Source: Chloroflexota bacterium (GTDB lineage Bacteria > Chloroflexota > Anaerolineae > Promineifilales > Promineifilaceae). Taken from it: a stretch of DNA of 64,000 nucleotides. Location of the stretch: NCBI GenBank assembly GCA_022616275.1, contig JAKEFB010000115.1:1-64000 (forward strand), read 5' to 3'. The notes under the pieces were generated by a model. It did no database searches. It was given only the letters and a program-made list of their open reading frames with translations, and had not been told where the DNA came from. Positions 50,757-59,900 of this stretch are shown one piece after another; position 1 is the stretch's first letter; every line of letters starts with the position of its first letter. The position numbers and the translations under genes were made by a program.

Positions 50757-50780
50757 CGCAAAGATGCGGAGGCACAAAAA
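50757..50780. repeat. ACGCAAAGATGCGGAGGCAC word between hisF and hisI
   Basis: A short CGCAAAGATGCGGAGGCACA tract that carries the hisI ribosome binding site (GGAGG). It resembles the other intergenic words but has no inverted half. Confidence 0.4.
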
Positions 50781-50782
50781 GG

Positions 50783-51100
50783 ATGGCATTAAAATTTAAT
50801 AGGAGTGGTTTGATCCCGGCCGTGGTCCAGGACGCGGCGACGAGAGAAGTGTTGATGGTAGGCTGGATGAACGGTGAGGCGCTGCGGTTGACCCAGGAAA
50901 CGAGCCAGGCCCATTTCTGGAGCCGCAGCCGGGGCGAGCTGTGGCGTAAGGGAGCGACGTCGGGCAACACCCTGGCCGTTCAGGAAATTTTTGTGGATTG
51001 TGACAGGGATGCCCTGCTGCTGCGGGTGACGCCGGCCGGGCCAACCTGCCACACAGGGGAGCAGTCGTGTTTTTATCGCCTGCTTGAGGAGTTGGAGTAA
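50783..51100 (+). CDS. hisI: Phosphoribosyl-AMP cyclohydrolase
   Basis: A protein of 105 residues from ATG 50783. Opens the adenine ring of PR-AMP; zinc and Mg2+ enzyme. Motifs: [48 protein letters not shown], and zinc Cys residues in [12 protein letters not shown]. Stand-alone, with HisE as a separate gene downstream. Its last residues (LEELE) blend into the GAGTTAGAG repeat. Confidence 0.95.
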   Translation: MALKFNRSGLIPAVVQDAATREVLMVGWMNGEALRLTQETSQAHFWSRSRGELWRKGATSGNTLAVQEIFVDCDRDALLLRVTPAGPTCHTGEQSCFYRLLEELE

Positions 51101-51153
51101 GAGTTAGAGGATTGAGTGAATAAACTCTAACTCTAACTCAAAGCTCTAACTCT
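51099..51153. repeat. GAGTTAGAG / CTCTAACTC inverted word repeat
   Basis: AAGAGTTAGAGG, then AACTCTAACTCTAACTC and GCTCTAACTC. Hairpin between hisI and hisE, ending directly before the hisE GGAGG. Related to 56386. Confidence 0.7.
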
Positions 51154-51165
51154 TTGGAGGAAGAG

Positions 51166-51441
51166 ATGTTGCAGGAGTTGTTTGCTATTATTGAGGCGCG
51201 GAAAGTGGAGGCAGTGGCAGGGTCGTACACGGCCGAACTACTGGCTGGTGGTGAAGACGTGATCCTGAAAAAAGTGGGTGAGGAGGCGATGGAGGTGATC
51301 CTGGCCGCCAAAGGCCAGGGCAACCAGCGGCTGGTGGAGGAAACGGCCGATCTCTTCTACCACGTGCTGGTCTTGCTGGCCCAGCGAGGGCTGAGCCTGG
51401 CCGACGTCGAGGAGGAACTGCGCCGCCGTCACCGCCGTTGA
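51166..51441 (+). CDS. hisE: Phosphoribosyl-ATP pyrophosphohydrolase
   Basis: A protein of 91 residues from ATG 51166, with GGAGG in front; the frame also opens at a TTG overlapping that site. An all-alpha MazG-fold enzyme that removes pyrophosphate from PR-ATP. Motifs: VGEEAMEVILAAK and ETADLFYHVLVLLAQRGLS, with Mg2+-binding Glu and Asp. Last gene of the operon, making the run G, D, C, B, H, A, F, I, E complete except for histidinol phosphatase (HisN/HisJ type). Confidence 0.95.
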   Translation: MLQELFAIIEARKVEAVAGSYTAELLAGGEDVILKKVGEEAMEVILAAKGQGNQRLVEETADLFYHVLVLLAQRGLSLADVEEELRRRHRR

Positions 51442-51565
51442 AGGGGCTGGCCTGGTAATAAGGAAGCGACACAATCTAACTACAGATATACCCGCAGGTT
51501 ATAGGCGGATACATGACGCCGCGCCTGGTTCCATGCTACGATGGCTGGTGACGTTTTTATATGTG

Positions 51566-51613
51566 CTCGTTATCGAGAACCGTTCTCGTTATAGAGGACC
51601 GTTCTCGTCATCG
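51566..51613 (+). promoter_or_regulatory. Tandem 19-bp operator-like repeat
   Basis: A 19-base unit, CTCGTTATCGAGAACCGTT at 51566-51584, is repeated at 51585-51603 with two changes, and a third partial copy follows. The perfect palindrome CGAGAAC-C-GTTCTCG sits at 51574-51588, with a one-mismatch version at 51594-51606. Probably a double binding site for a dimeric regulator of the gene at 51629. Confidence 0.6.
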
Positions 51614-51628
51614 GGATTGGAGGCAGGT

Positions 51629-52120
51629 ATGAGTGTCAAAGCCCCGGCCCGGCTGCGCCAGCTTGTAGACTGGCGAGCGGCCGTCATCGCCGGCGTCGTC
51701 GCCGGCGCCGTCTTTTTGGTGCTGCAAATGATATTGTTTCCCCTGGTAACAGGCGGCGCTCCCTGGGTGGTCATGCGGATGATTGCCGCCATTGTCATGG
51801 GAGAGGGTGTGCTGCCGCCGCCGGCCGACTTCGATCCCGTCATTTTCCTGGTGGCGCTGCTGGTCAATTTTGCCCTGTCTATCCTCTTTGCCCTTATCCT
51901 GGCCGTCATTGTCCACCGCTGGGGCCTGCTGGTGGGGGTTATAGGCGGTGCGCTTTTTGGCCTGGCCGTGTACGCCATCAATTTCTACACCTTCTCCTTT
52001 TTCTTTCCCTGGTTTTTCCCTGTTCGTAGCTGGATAGATGTACTGACCCTTGTCATCTACGGCGCGGTGGCCGGCGGCGTGTACGAGGCCCTGGAAGTGG
52101 AGCGGTTTGTGCCGGTTTGA
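51629..52120 (+). CDS. Small integral membrane protein, function unknown
   Basis: A protein of 163 residues from ATG 51629 with GGAGG in front. Four membrane helices (about 18-40, 72-95, 98-120 and 130-152): AAVIAGVVAGAVFLVLQMI, VALLVNFALSILFALILAVI, GLLVGVIGGALFGLAVYAI and VLTLVIYGAVAGGVYEAL. An aromatic-rich loop (FYTFSFFFPWFFPV) precedes the last. No family recognised for certain. Control by the tandem operator upstream is likely. Confidence 0.75.
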   Translation: MSVKAPARLRQLVDWRAAVIAGVVAGAVFLVLQMILFPLVTGGAPWVVMRMIAAIVMGEGVLPPPADFDPVIFLVALLVNFALSILFALILAVIVHRWGLLVGVIGGALFGLAVYAINFYTFSFFFPWFFPVRSWIDVLTLVIYGAVAGGVYEALEVERFVPV

Positions 52121-52149
52121 GTGTTCGGCACTGGTTTTAGGAGTTGCTT

Positions 52150-52989
52150 ATGGTCGTACGACGATCGCGCGCGCGGGGAGGAATTAGCTGGGGGAGGATT
52201 ATTATTGCCCTGATTGTGGCGGCTTTTTCATTGATATCGTACTTTGGCTCCAAGGTCTATAACCCTGTTACCGACGAAGATCAGTACATCAGCATGACCA
52301 AGGAGCAAGAAATTGCTTTGGGCTTGCAGGCGGCGCCGGAGATGGCCCAGGAGTTCGGCGGGCTGGACCCGGATGAAGACGCCCAGGCGTTTCTGGACGC
52401 CGTTTGCCAGCAGTTGACGAGCAGCAGCGACATCACCCAGGCGGACTGGCCGTTTGAGTGCCACCTCCTGGCCGACCCGGAGACGATCAACGCCTTTGCC
52501 CTGCCTGGCGGGCAGGTGTTCATTACCGCCGCCCTCTTTGACCAGTTGGAGACGGAAGGGCAACTGGCCGGGGTGATGGCCCACGAGATTGGCCACGTAG
52601 TCGCCCGCCACGGGGCGGAGCACCTGGCCAAGGCTCAGTTGACCCAGGGGTTGACCGGTGCGGCCGTCATTGCCACTTATGATCCCAACGATCCGAACAG
52701 CCAGCGGACGGCCCAGGTGGCCTTGTTGATCGGCGAGTTGATTAACTTGAAATTCAGCCGCGAGGACGAGTTAGAGTCGGATCGCCTGGGGGTGCGCTTT
52801 ATGGCTGACGCCGGCTACGATCCCCGGTCGCTGATCCGGGTGATGGAGATCCTGGCGGCGGCCAGCGAAGGGGCCGGGCCGCCCGAGTTTTTCAGCACTC
52901 ACCCCAACCCGGACAACCGCATTACCCGGATTCAAGAGGCCATTGACGCGGAATTTCCTGATGGGATCCCGGAGGGGTTAATTCCATAA
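52150..52989 (+). CDS. M48-family zinc metalloprotease
   Basis: A protein of 279 residues from ATG 52150 (AGGAG in front). One N-terminal membrane helix (about 16-36), then a peptidase M48 domain: MAHEIGHVVARH holds the two His and Glu, and EDELESDRLGVRFMADAG the third ligand Glu. STHPNPDNRI near the end is typical of BepA/YfgC-type M48 proteins. Likely a membrane-anchored quality-control protease. It follows the four-helix protein gene by 29 bases. Confidence 0.92.
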   Translation: MVVRRSRARGGISWGRIIIALIVAAFSLISYFGSKVYNPVTDEDQYISMTKEQEIALGLQAAPEMAQEFGGLDPDEDAQAFLDAVCQQLTSSSDITQADWPFECHLLADPETINAFALPGGQVFITAALFDQLETEGQLAGVMAHEIGHVVARHGAEHLAKAQLTQGLTGAAVIATYDPNDPNSQRTAQVALLIGELINLKFSREDELESDRLGVRFMADAGYDPRSLIRVMEILAAASEGAGPPEFFSTHPNPDNRITRIQEAIDAEFPDGIPEGLIP

Positions 52990-53025
52990 GCGGTGTTTTT
53001 TCGACCAGCAGCACCCGCCTGATCA

Positions 53026-53085
53026 TTCACAATATTCGCGCCATTCGCCCGGTGTAATACGCTCATTCGCAGCCATTCGCGATTT
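53026..53085. repeat. CATTCGCG word repeat
   Basis: ATTCGCGCCATTCGC, CATTCGCAGCCATTCGCG: direct copies of the word found as inverted repeats in the histidine operon at 45371 and 47946. Confidence 0.6.
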
Positions 53086-53132
53086 CCTGCGGCCGTTGGT
53101 TTTCTATAGGGCTGGACGGTACACTTAACAGG

Positions 53133-54101
53133 ATGCCGCCTTCCTACATTGAATGGATTCGCAGCCGGGTCGGCCGGCGCAAGATATTCCTGACTTTCGC
53201 CACCACCGTGTTGCACGACGACGCCGGGCGGATTCTGCTGCAGCGGCGGACTGACTTTGACTGGTGGGGGTTGCCCGGTGGCGTGCTGGAAATAGAGGAA
53301 GATATCTTAACCTGCGCCCGGCGCGAGTTACTGGAAGAGGTCGGGCTGGCGGCTGGCGAATTGCGATTGGTCGGCGTTTACACCGACCCGCGCTACGAGG
53401 TGACTTACCCTAACGGCGACCAGGTCCAGCAATTTACCGTATGCTTCAGTGGCCCGTTGGCCGGCGGCCGGTTGCGGCTGGAGGAAACGGAAGTTCGCGG
53501 CGTCCGGTGGTTCGAGCCGGCCAGCCTGCCCTGGGGCGAGATTCCTCTCTGGTACACTGATATGCTACGCAACTACCTGGCCGGCGGCCCGCCGGCTTTC
53601 GAGCCGCCCGCCCGCACCGGACAGACGGCAGCCCAGATCGCCTCGGTCCGGGCGTTCATTGGCCAGGCAATGGTTATCGGCGTTGGCGGGAAAACGGCCG
53701 TCGTTCGCGACGACGGCCGGGTGCTGATGGTCCGGCGCGGCGACAACGGCGCCTGGGTTTTCCCCGGCGGCTTTTGCGACCTGGGGGAAAACGTGGCGGC
53801 CACGGCCGTGCGGGAGATGCGGGAGGAAGCAGGGCTGGAGGTGGCGCTGGAACGCATCCTGGGCGTTTATTCCTCGCCGCACTTCCATTACACCTACCCC
53901 AACGGCGACCAGGTCAAGAGCGTGGCCGTGCTTTTCCGGGCCCGCCCGGCCGGTGGTATGGCCGGGGTGGATGGGCAGGAAAGCCTGGAACTGGCCTGGC
54001 TGACGCCGGCCGAAGTCCTGGCGAAAATGGATGGCCATCCCTTTAAGCCGCTCTACACGGCCGCCATCCAGCACCTGGACGAGGGCCACTTCGTCTTGTA
54101 A
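53133..54101 (+). CDS. Tandem Nudix hydrolase
   Basis: A protein of 322 residues with two complete Nudix domains. Box 1 is in GGVLEIEEDILTCARREL then LEEVGL (about 48-70); box 2 in GGFCDLGENVAATAVREM then REEAGL (about 212-234). Both keep the REXXEEXGX core, so both may be active. The halves are alike throughout (YEVTYPNGDQVQQF against FHYTYPNGDQVKSV), pointing to gene duplication and fusion. Substrate is a nucleoside-diphosphate derivative of unknown kind. A TACACT box lies about 15 bases before the ATG. Confidence 0.9.
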   Translation: MPPSYIEWIRSRVGRRKIFLTFATTVLHDDAGRILLQRRTDFDWWGLPGGVLEIEEDILTCARRELLEEVGLAAGELRLVGVYTDPRYEVTYPNGDQVQQFTVCFSGPLAGGRLRLEETEVRGVRWFEPASLPWGEIPLWYTDMLRNYLAGGPPAFEPPARTGQTAAQIASVRAFIGQAMVIGVGGKTAVVRDDGRVLMVRRGDNGAWVFPGGFCDLGENVAATAVREMREEAGLEVALERILGVYSSPHFHYTYPNGDQVKSVAVLFRARPAGGMAGVDGQESLELAWLTPAEVLAKMDGHPFKPLYTAAIQHLDEGHFVL

Positions 54102-54104
54102 GCC

Positions 54105-55118
54105 ATGCTTTCTCTGAGGCGAAGCCTGGTCCCCGTGATTTTGCTGCTGACCCTGGTCTTCGGCCTGGGGACGGCCGGCTACTGGCTGATTGAAGGCTGG
54201 CCGCTGCTCGACTCGTTTTACATGACGGCTATTACCTTGACGACGGTCGGCTTTAGCGAAGTCCGGCCGCTATCTAACGATGGCCGGCTATTTACCATTG
54301 CCTTGCTTTTCCTGGGGGTGGGCACGGCCGCTTACGGCTTTAGCGCCGTGGGTGAATACGTTCTGGCCAGCGGGCTGGGGCCACGGATGAGGAGAAGGCG
54401 GATGATGCGAATTATCAACGGCTTGCACGATCATGTCATTGTCTGCGGCTACGGCCGGGTGGGGCGCAGCGCCGTGGCGACCCTGCTGGAAAGCCAGCGA
54501 AAAGTGGTTGTCGTCGAGCTGCAGACAAGGCTGGTCGAGGAATTGCAAGAGCTGGGTGTTACTGTCGTGCATGGCGACGCTACCAGGGATGAGACGCTGC
54601 GCCAGGCTGGCATTGAACGGGCCACGGGGTTAATGGTCTGCGGCGGCAGCGACGCCGACAACCTGTTCATCGTTCTCTCGGCCCGAACGTTGAACTCCAG
54701 GCTGCATATCGTCGCCCGCTGCGTGGTCTCGGATAACGAAAGCAAAATGCGCCGGGCCGGGGCCGACCGGGTCGTGTCGCCCTACCAGATCGGCGGCCGT
54801 CACATGGCTAACGTGCTTCTCCGGCCGCACGTGACCGAGTTCCTGGACGTGGTGACGCTGGATAGCGGCCTGGAGCTGTGGCTGGAAGAGTTGTTGATTG
54901 CGCCGGATTCGTCCCTGGCCGGCCAGACGGCGATCGAGGCCGATTTGCGCCGGCGGACCGGGGTGACGCTGGTGGCGCTGCTGCGCGGTTCGTCCCGGGC
55001 CACGCTGACGCCGGACGAAAACACCCGCTTTGAGCCCGGCGACGAGTTGATCGTCCTGGGAACGCGAGAACAACTGCTCAACCTGGAACGTCTGGCCAAT
55101 GGGAAGATGGGACACTGA
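54105..55118 (+). CDS. Two-helix potassium channel with RCK (TrkA-N/TrkA-C) domains
   Basis: A protein of 337 residues starting three bases after the Nudix stop. Helix 1 (about 8-28), pore with the filter TTVGFSE, helix 2 (about 64-86), RCK N-terminal Rossmann domain with VIVCGYGRVGRSAVATLL (about 112-130) and a TrkA-C domain (about 255-330). Filter TVGFS instead of TVGYG suggests K+ with altered selectivity. Tetrameric ligand-gated channel in the membrane. Co-transcribed with the tandem Nudix gene; perhaps the Nudix product hydrolyses the RCK ligand, which is inference. Confidence 0.92.
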   Translation: MLSLRRSLVPVILLLTLVFGLGTAGYWLIEGWPLLDSFYMTAITLTTVGFSEVRPLSNDGRLFTIALLFLGVGTAAYGFSAVGEYVLASGLGPRMRRRRMMRIINGLHDHVIVCGYGRVGRSAVATLLESQRKVVVVELQTRLVEELQELGVTVVHGDATRDETLRQAGIERATGLMVCGGSDADNLFIVLSARTLNSRLHIVARCVVSDNESKMRRAGADRVVSPYQIGGRHMANVLLRPHVTEFLDVVTLDSGLELWLEELLIAPDSSLAGQTAIEADLRRRTGVTLVALLRGSSRATLTPDENTRFEPGDELIVLGTREQLLNLERLANGKMGH

Positions 55119-55120
55119 AT

Positions 55121-55194
55121 AGAATTTTAGATTGTGGATTGTGGATTTTAGATTGGCCTTGAATCCAAAATCTAAAATCAAAAATCCAAAATTG
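55121..55194. repeat. GATTTTAGATTG / AATCTAAAATCC inverted word repeat
   Basis: TTTTAGATTGTGGATTGTGG then ATTTTAGATTGG, centre CCTTG, AATCCAAAATCTAAAATC and AAAAATCCAAAATT. A long AT-rich hairpin before the PLP enzyme gene; related to the direct repeat at 44313. Confidence 0.75.
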
Positions 55195-55205
55195 ATGGAG
55201 TGCTG

Positions 55206-56405
55206 ATGAGTAAGGATAAGCAACCTTCCTGGGGCCAGCAGACGGCGGCCATTCACGCCGGGGACGCAGCTAACCCGTCTACCGCCGTGGTCTCGCCGAT
55301 TTACCAGAGCGCCACGTTTCGTTTTGAAGAGCCGGCCGACATTGCCACGGCGATGGTGGCCACGGCCCATCCCCAGTTTTACGGCCGCTACGCCACGCCC
55401 AATACCAAGCAGGTTGAGGCGACTGTGGCCCGGCTGGAGGGAGGCGAGGCGGCGCTGGCTGCAGCTTCCGGCATGGCCGCCATTTCCCTGGCGCTGCTTA
55501 GCCATCTGCAGGCGGGCGACCACGTGGTCGCCCAAACGACCCTTTACCCGACGACCTACAACTTAATCGCCCACAAACTGCCGACCCTCGGCATTGAGTC
55601 CACCCTGGTGGAGCAGACCGACCTGGCGGCTTTCGCCGCCGCCATCCGGCCCAATACCCGGCTGGTCTACGTGGAAAGCCCGGCCAACCCCGTTCTGTCC
55701 CTGACCGACCTGGCGGCCGTGGCCCAACTGGCCCAGACCCACCACCTGGTCGCCATAGCCGACAACACCTTTGCCACGCCGTACAACCAGCGGCCGCTGA
55801 GCCTGGGCTTTGACGTGGTCGTCCACAGCGCCACCAAGTACCTGGCTGGCCATTCCGACGTGGTCGCCGGGGTGGTGGTCAGCAGCGCGGCGCGCGTTGA
55901 GCAGATGTGGCGCAATCATGTCATGCTGGGAGCCGTGTTACACCCCTTCGAAGCCTGGCTGGTGGAGCGAGGCTTGAAGACCTTTGGCCTGCGCCTGGCC
56001 CGGCACAATGCCAACGCCCAGGCCGTGGCCGAATTCCTGCAGGGACACCCGGCCGTACGTCGGGTCTATTACCCCGGCCTGCCCGGCCACCCCCAACACG
56101 AGCTGGCCCGGCAGCAGATGCCCGGCGGCTTTGGCGGCATGGTCTCTTTTGACTTGCGGGGCGGCCGGGCGGCTGGCTACCATCTCTTAAAGCATCTCAA
56201 GCTGATCTGCCAGGCAGTCAGCCTGGGCGGCGTCCACTCCCTGATTACCCACCCGGCCAGCACCATTTCGGCCGTGCAAACAGACGAGGAGATTGCCGCC
56301 AGCGGCGTCTTGCCGGGGCTGGTCCGCCTGTCGGTGGGCCTGGAAGAAGCAGCCGACCTGGTGGCCGACCTGGCTCAAGCGTTGGAAGAGTTAGAGTTAG
56401 AGTAG
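55206..56405 (+). CDS. Cys/Met-metabolism PLP enzyme (cystathionine gamma-synthase/lyase family)
   Basis: A protein of 399 residues from ATG 55206 (GGAG before it). Fold type I PLP enzyme: FYGRYATPNTKQVEATVARL, AAASGMAAISLALL, VYVESPANPVLSLTDL, IADNTFATPYNQRPL, and the PLP Lys in HSATKYLAGHSDVVAG. It could be an O-acetylhomoserine sulfhydrylase, cystathionine gamma-synthase or methionine gamma-lyase; the motifs do not decide. The C-terminus ELELE is encoded by the GAGTTAGAG repeat that follows. Confidence 0.9.
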   Translation: MSKDKQPSWGQQTAAIHAGDAANPSTAVVSPIYQSATFRFEEPADIATAMVATAHPQFYGRYATPNTKQVEATVARLEGGEAALAAASGMAAISLALLSHLQAGDHVVAQTTLYPTTYNLIAHKLPTLGIESTLVEQTDLAAFAAAIRPNTRLVYVESPANPVLSLTDLAAVAQLAQTHHLVAIADNTFATPYNQRPLSLGFDVVVHSATKYLAGHSDVVAGVVVSSAARVEQMWRNHVMLGAVLHPFEAWLVERGLKTFGLRLARHNANAQAVAEFLQGHPAVRRVYYPGLPGHPQHELARQQMPGGFGGMVSFDLRGGRAAGYHLLKHLKLICQAVSLGGVHSLITHPASTISAVQTDEEIAASGVLPGLVRLSVGLEEAADLVADLAQALEELELE

Positions 56406-56443
56406 GGAGTTAGAGTTCTGGAACTCTAACTCAAAACTCTAAC
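56386..56443. repeat. GAGTTAGAG / CTCTAACTC inverted word repeat overlapping a gene end
   Basis: GAAGAGTTAGAGTTAGAG, then a perfect hairpin GTTAGAGTTC-TG-GAACTCTAAC (56409-56430) and CTCTAACTT. Encodes the last seven codons of the PLP enzyme. Confidence 0.8.
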
Positions 56444-56518
56444 TTAGGGTTGCCAAGCGCGCTAACAATTAGTAGTATATAGGTACGTGCAACCTCATTC
56501 ATTGCTACAACGTATGGT

Positions 56519-56591
56519 GTAGAGATTCGAGATTCGAGATTGGAGATTATGAGCAGCCCAATGGTTGTCAATCTCTAATCTCCAATCTCCC
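56519..56591. repeat. Inverted word repeat, GAGATTCGAGATTGG family
   Basis: GAGATTCGAGATTCGAGATT, GGAGATTATGAGCAGCCCAA, TGGTTGTCAATCTC, then TAATCTCCAATCTCCC. The core (TGAGCA, CCC, TGGTTG, CAATCTC) is nearly that of 36245, so the two are true copies rather than independent simple repeats. Confidence 0.8.
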
Positions 56592-56616
56592 TTGATAAAA
56601 AGGAGCGTGGGCCAAA

Positions 56617-56982
56617 GTGTTTGATCCAGAACCCGAACTAATTACAATTGTCGAAGGGCCAACGCCGGAGTTCCGGCCGAGTCCCCATTTGTCGTTCCAA
56701 TCTATTTACGAAGGCCCGGAAGATTCCGAGATTGCCATGTGCGAGCTGCGGACGCTGAAAGGGGATTCCATCCTGAAGCGCTGCCGTGACGCCTGGAAGG
56801 AAGGCCGGCCGGTCAAGCTGGATTATCCCGACCACCTGCGCCTGCGCCAACAAGTGGACGTGGTGGCCATGCGGCTGCACGAGCTGGAAGAGGGGCCGTT
56901 GCTGGTGTTGTGGATTAGCCAGCCGGTTAATCAGCTTACCGAGGAAGAGCAGGATGAGGGCGAAGACGACGTGGGCTTTTGA
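56617..56982 (+). CDS. Hypothetical acidic protein
   Basis: A protein of 121 residues with GTG start at 56617 (AAGGAG about eleven bases upstream). Soluble, acidic at the C-terminus (EEEQDEGEDDVGF). SIYEGPEDSEIAMCELRTL, then RPVKLDYPDHLRLRQQVDVV. Not recognised. The four-GAF kinase starts nine bases after its stop, so the two are likely co-transcribed. Confidence 0.65.
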   Translation: MFDPEPELITIVEGPTPEFRPSPHLSFQSIYEGPEDSEIAMCELRTLKGDSILKRCRDAWKEGRPVKLDYPDHLRLRQQVDVVAMRLHELEEGPLLVLWISQPVNQLTEEEQDEGEDDVGF

Positions 56983-56991
56983 GAGCCAGGG

Positions 56992-59900
56992 ATGACTCAT
57001 TGGGCCGCGCCAAGCCAGCGGGCTGACCACCTAGCCGGTCTCTATGCCATCAGCCAGATTCTGAGCAGCACCCTGGACCTGGATGAACTTTTGGCGGCCC
57101 TGGTAACGGAAACGGCCCGGCTGTTGGCGGCGGCCGAGTGTACCGTTTCGCTGCTGGAGGGGAACGCCCTACACGTTTTTCAATCCTCACAAGCGCAATC
57201 GCCGGGCCAATTGCACCAACCACAATTGCCGGGCCAATTGCGCCCGCCATCACCACAACCAGCGAGGGGATACGACCTGAATGCTTACCCGGCTACCTGG
57301 CGGGCCATTCGGGAGCGCCAACCATTTTTCATAACCATTGGTGAGCCGGCCGTGCTGGCCGAATTTGGCTACCAGAGCCTGGTGCTGGCCCCCATTGTTT
57401 CCGGGGGGACAGCTATCGGCATCCTGGCGGCCTTCAGCGAGGCGGCCGGTTACTTTGACGAAGGGGCGGCCCAGTTGTTGCAGGCGGTTGCCAACCAGGC
57501 GGCGGCCGCTATTCGTAACGCCCGCCTGTACCAGGAAACGCAGCGCCAGGCCGAAGAACTGGACCTGCTCTACCGGGTCAGCCAGGCGATCAGCAGCGAG
57601 CTATCGGAGCGGGCCACCGTCCACCAGATTGCCCAGCAGGTCACACGGGCCTTTGGGGCGAGTGGCTGCGCTGTTTCTCGCTATGACCGGCAGCGAGAGT
57701 GCCTGGTCACGTTGCTGGATTACGAACCTGACGCGCCGCCGGCGAAGCTGGCCCTGGAGGGGACCGTTTATTTTCTGGACGATTATCCCCTGACGTGCCG
57801 GATCATGGCCGAAGGCCGGCCGGTGGTGGTCCAGCGCAATGACCCGGATACGGACCCGGCCGAGCGGGCGCTGCTGGATGAGACCGGTGTACAAACGGTG
57901 CTCGTGGCTCCACTGGTGGTGCGCGGCAACGCCATTGGCCTGTTGGAGATTTACCAGAGCGCCGCCCCTCGCCACTATAGCCCAGCCGAGCTTCGGCTGG
58001 CCGAGCGGCTGAGCGTAGACATTGCCGCCAGCCTGGACAACGCTCGCCTGTTCGACCAGACCCAGCAGCAGGCGCAACAGATGGCCATGCTCAGCGCCAT
58101 CCAGCACGCCATTATGTCGGCGCTGACGCCGGAGGCCATTCTGCGGGAAATTGTTAACCAGATCCAGTTTTTCCTGGAAGTAAATAGCTGTTCCGTTTTC
58201 CTTTACAATGAACGGACCAACCGGTTGGACCTGGCGCTGACGGCCGATCCGGACCTGGCCGGCCAGACGATTTCCATCCCGGTAGACAAGGGAATTGCCG
58301 GCCAGGCCATGCGCACCCGGCGCTCAATCCTGGTCAATGATACGGCCAGGAGCGCCGAGCACCAGGGTGTACTGCCTGGCTCAAAGCTGACCATTCGCTC
58401 CTTGCTGTGCGCCCCCCTCATTTTCCAGGACCGGGTGTTGGGCGTTATTCAGGCCTTGAGCGGCCTGCCGGAGGCTTTTTCGGAGTTGCACCTGACGCTG
58501 CTGGATTCGGTGGCCGCGGCCATGGCCGTGGCCCTGGAAAACGCCCGGCTGCACGCCGGCGTGCTCCGCCGGGTGGCTGAGCTAGACGCCCTATCCGGCT
58601 CCGGCTGGGCGGTGGCCGGGACCGGCGAACTGACCGAAATTTTACAGGCCATCGTCGCCGGGGCCAGCCGCGTGCCGGGCGTGGATTGGGCCAATATTCT
58701 CCTCTACTCGGCCGAAGAGAATCGCTTTTTCCAGCACATTTCCAGCCGGGGCAACGGCGCGCCGCCAGGGGACTCTCGCTCCAACGTCCGCAGCAGCGGC
58801 ATCAGCGCCCGAATCCTGCAGGAGAAAGCGCCCCTGCTGGTCAATGACGCGGCCGACGATCCCCGTGTCAGTCCCCGGGTGGTGGAGTACATGGGCATCC
58901 GCTCGTTCATTGGCGTGCCGGTTGTCATTGGCAACCTGCCCGTGGGCGTGCTATACGCTAACTCTTACCAGCCGCACGTGTTTGACGACGGGCACGTGTC
59001 GGTTATTGGCAGCCTGGCCACCCAGGCGGCCGTGGCCATTGAGCGGGCCCGCCTGCAGGACAGCATTCGCCAGAATGAACGCCAGTTGCAGGCCATCCTC
59101 AACAGCACGGCCGACGCCGTTATCGCCACCGGCGCCGACGGCCGGGTGACCCTCTTTAACCGGGCGGCCGAGGAATTGTTTCACCAGGCGGCGGCCCAGA
59201 CGGTGGGCCGGCCGGCGGCCGAGTTGTTTGCCGGGACCGACCTGGCCCGGACCCTGGCCGAAGCCGGCCAGGCGCCGGAAGTGGCCAACTTTGAGATGAA
59301 GCTGCCTGACGGCCGGACGTTTCTGGCCGCCTTGTCTATGGTCGCCGACGATGCCGGCCGTGGCCTGGGCCAGGTGGCGGTGCTGCACGACATTACTTAT
59401 CTGAAAGAGCTGGACCAGATGAAAAATGAGTTCGTGGCCACAGTGTCCCACGACCTCAAGAACCCCATCACCATCATTCAGGGCTTCGCCAAGCTGCTGC
59501 CGGCGCTGGGCCCGGTGAATACCGACCAGTTGTCTATGTTGCGGCGTATTGAGGATGCCAGCAACCGGATGTTGAGATTGGTGACAAATTTGCTAGATCT
59601 GGGCAAAATTGAGGCTGGTATGTCGGTCAATAAAAAGGGCTGCGACCTGGCGGAAATTACCCGCGAGGCGGCGATGCAGCTTGAGGAGCAGGCCCGGGCC
59701 AAGAACGTTTCCCTGGAGGTGGCAGCCGAGGCGGACACGCCCCTGCACGGCGACCCGGAGCGCCTGCAGCAGGTGGCCTACAACCTGATCCACAACGCCA
59801 TCAAGTACACCCCGGCCGCCGGCCGGGTCCAGGTGCGGGTGGTACGTAACGGGGCCGCCGCCAGCCTGGAAGTGTGCGATACCGGCTACGGCATCCCGGC

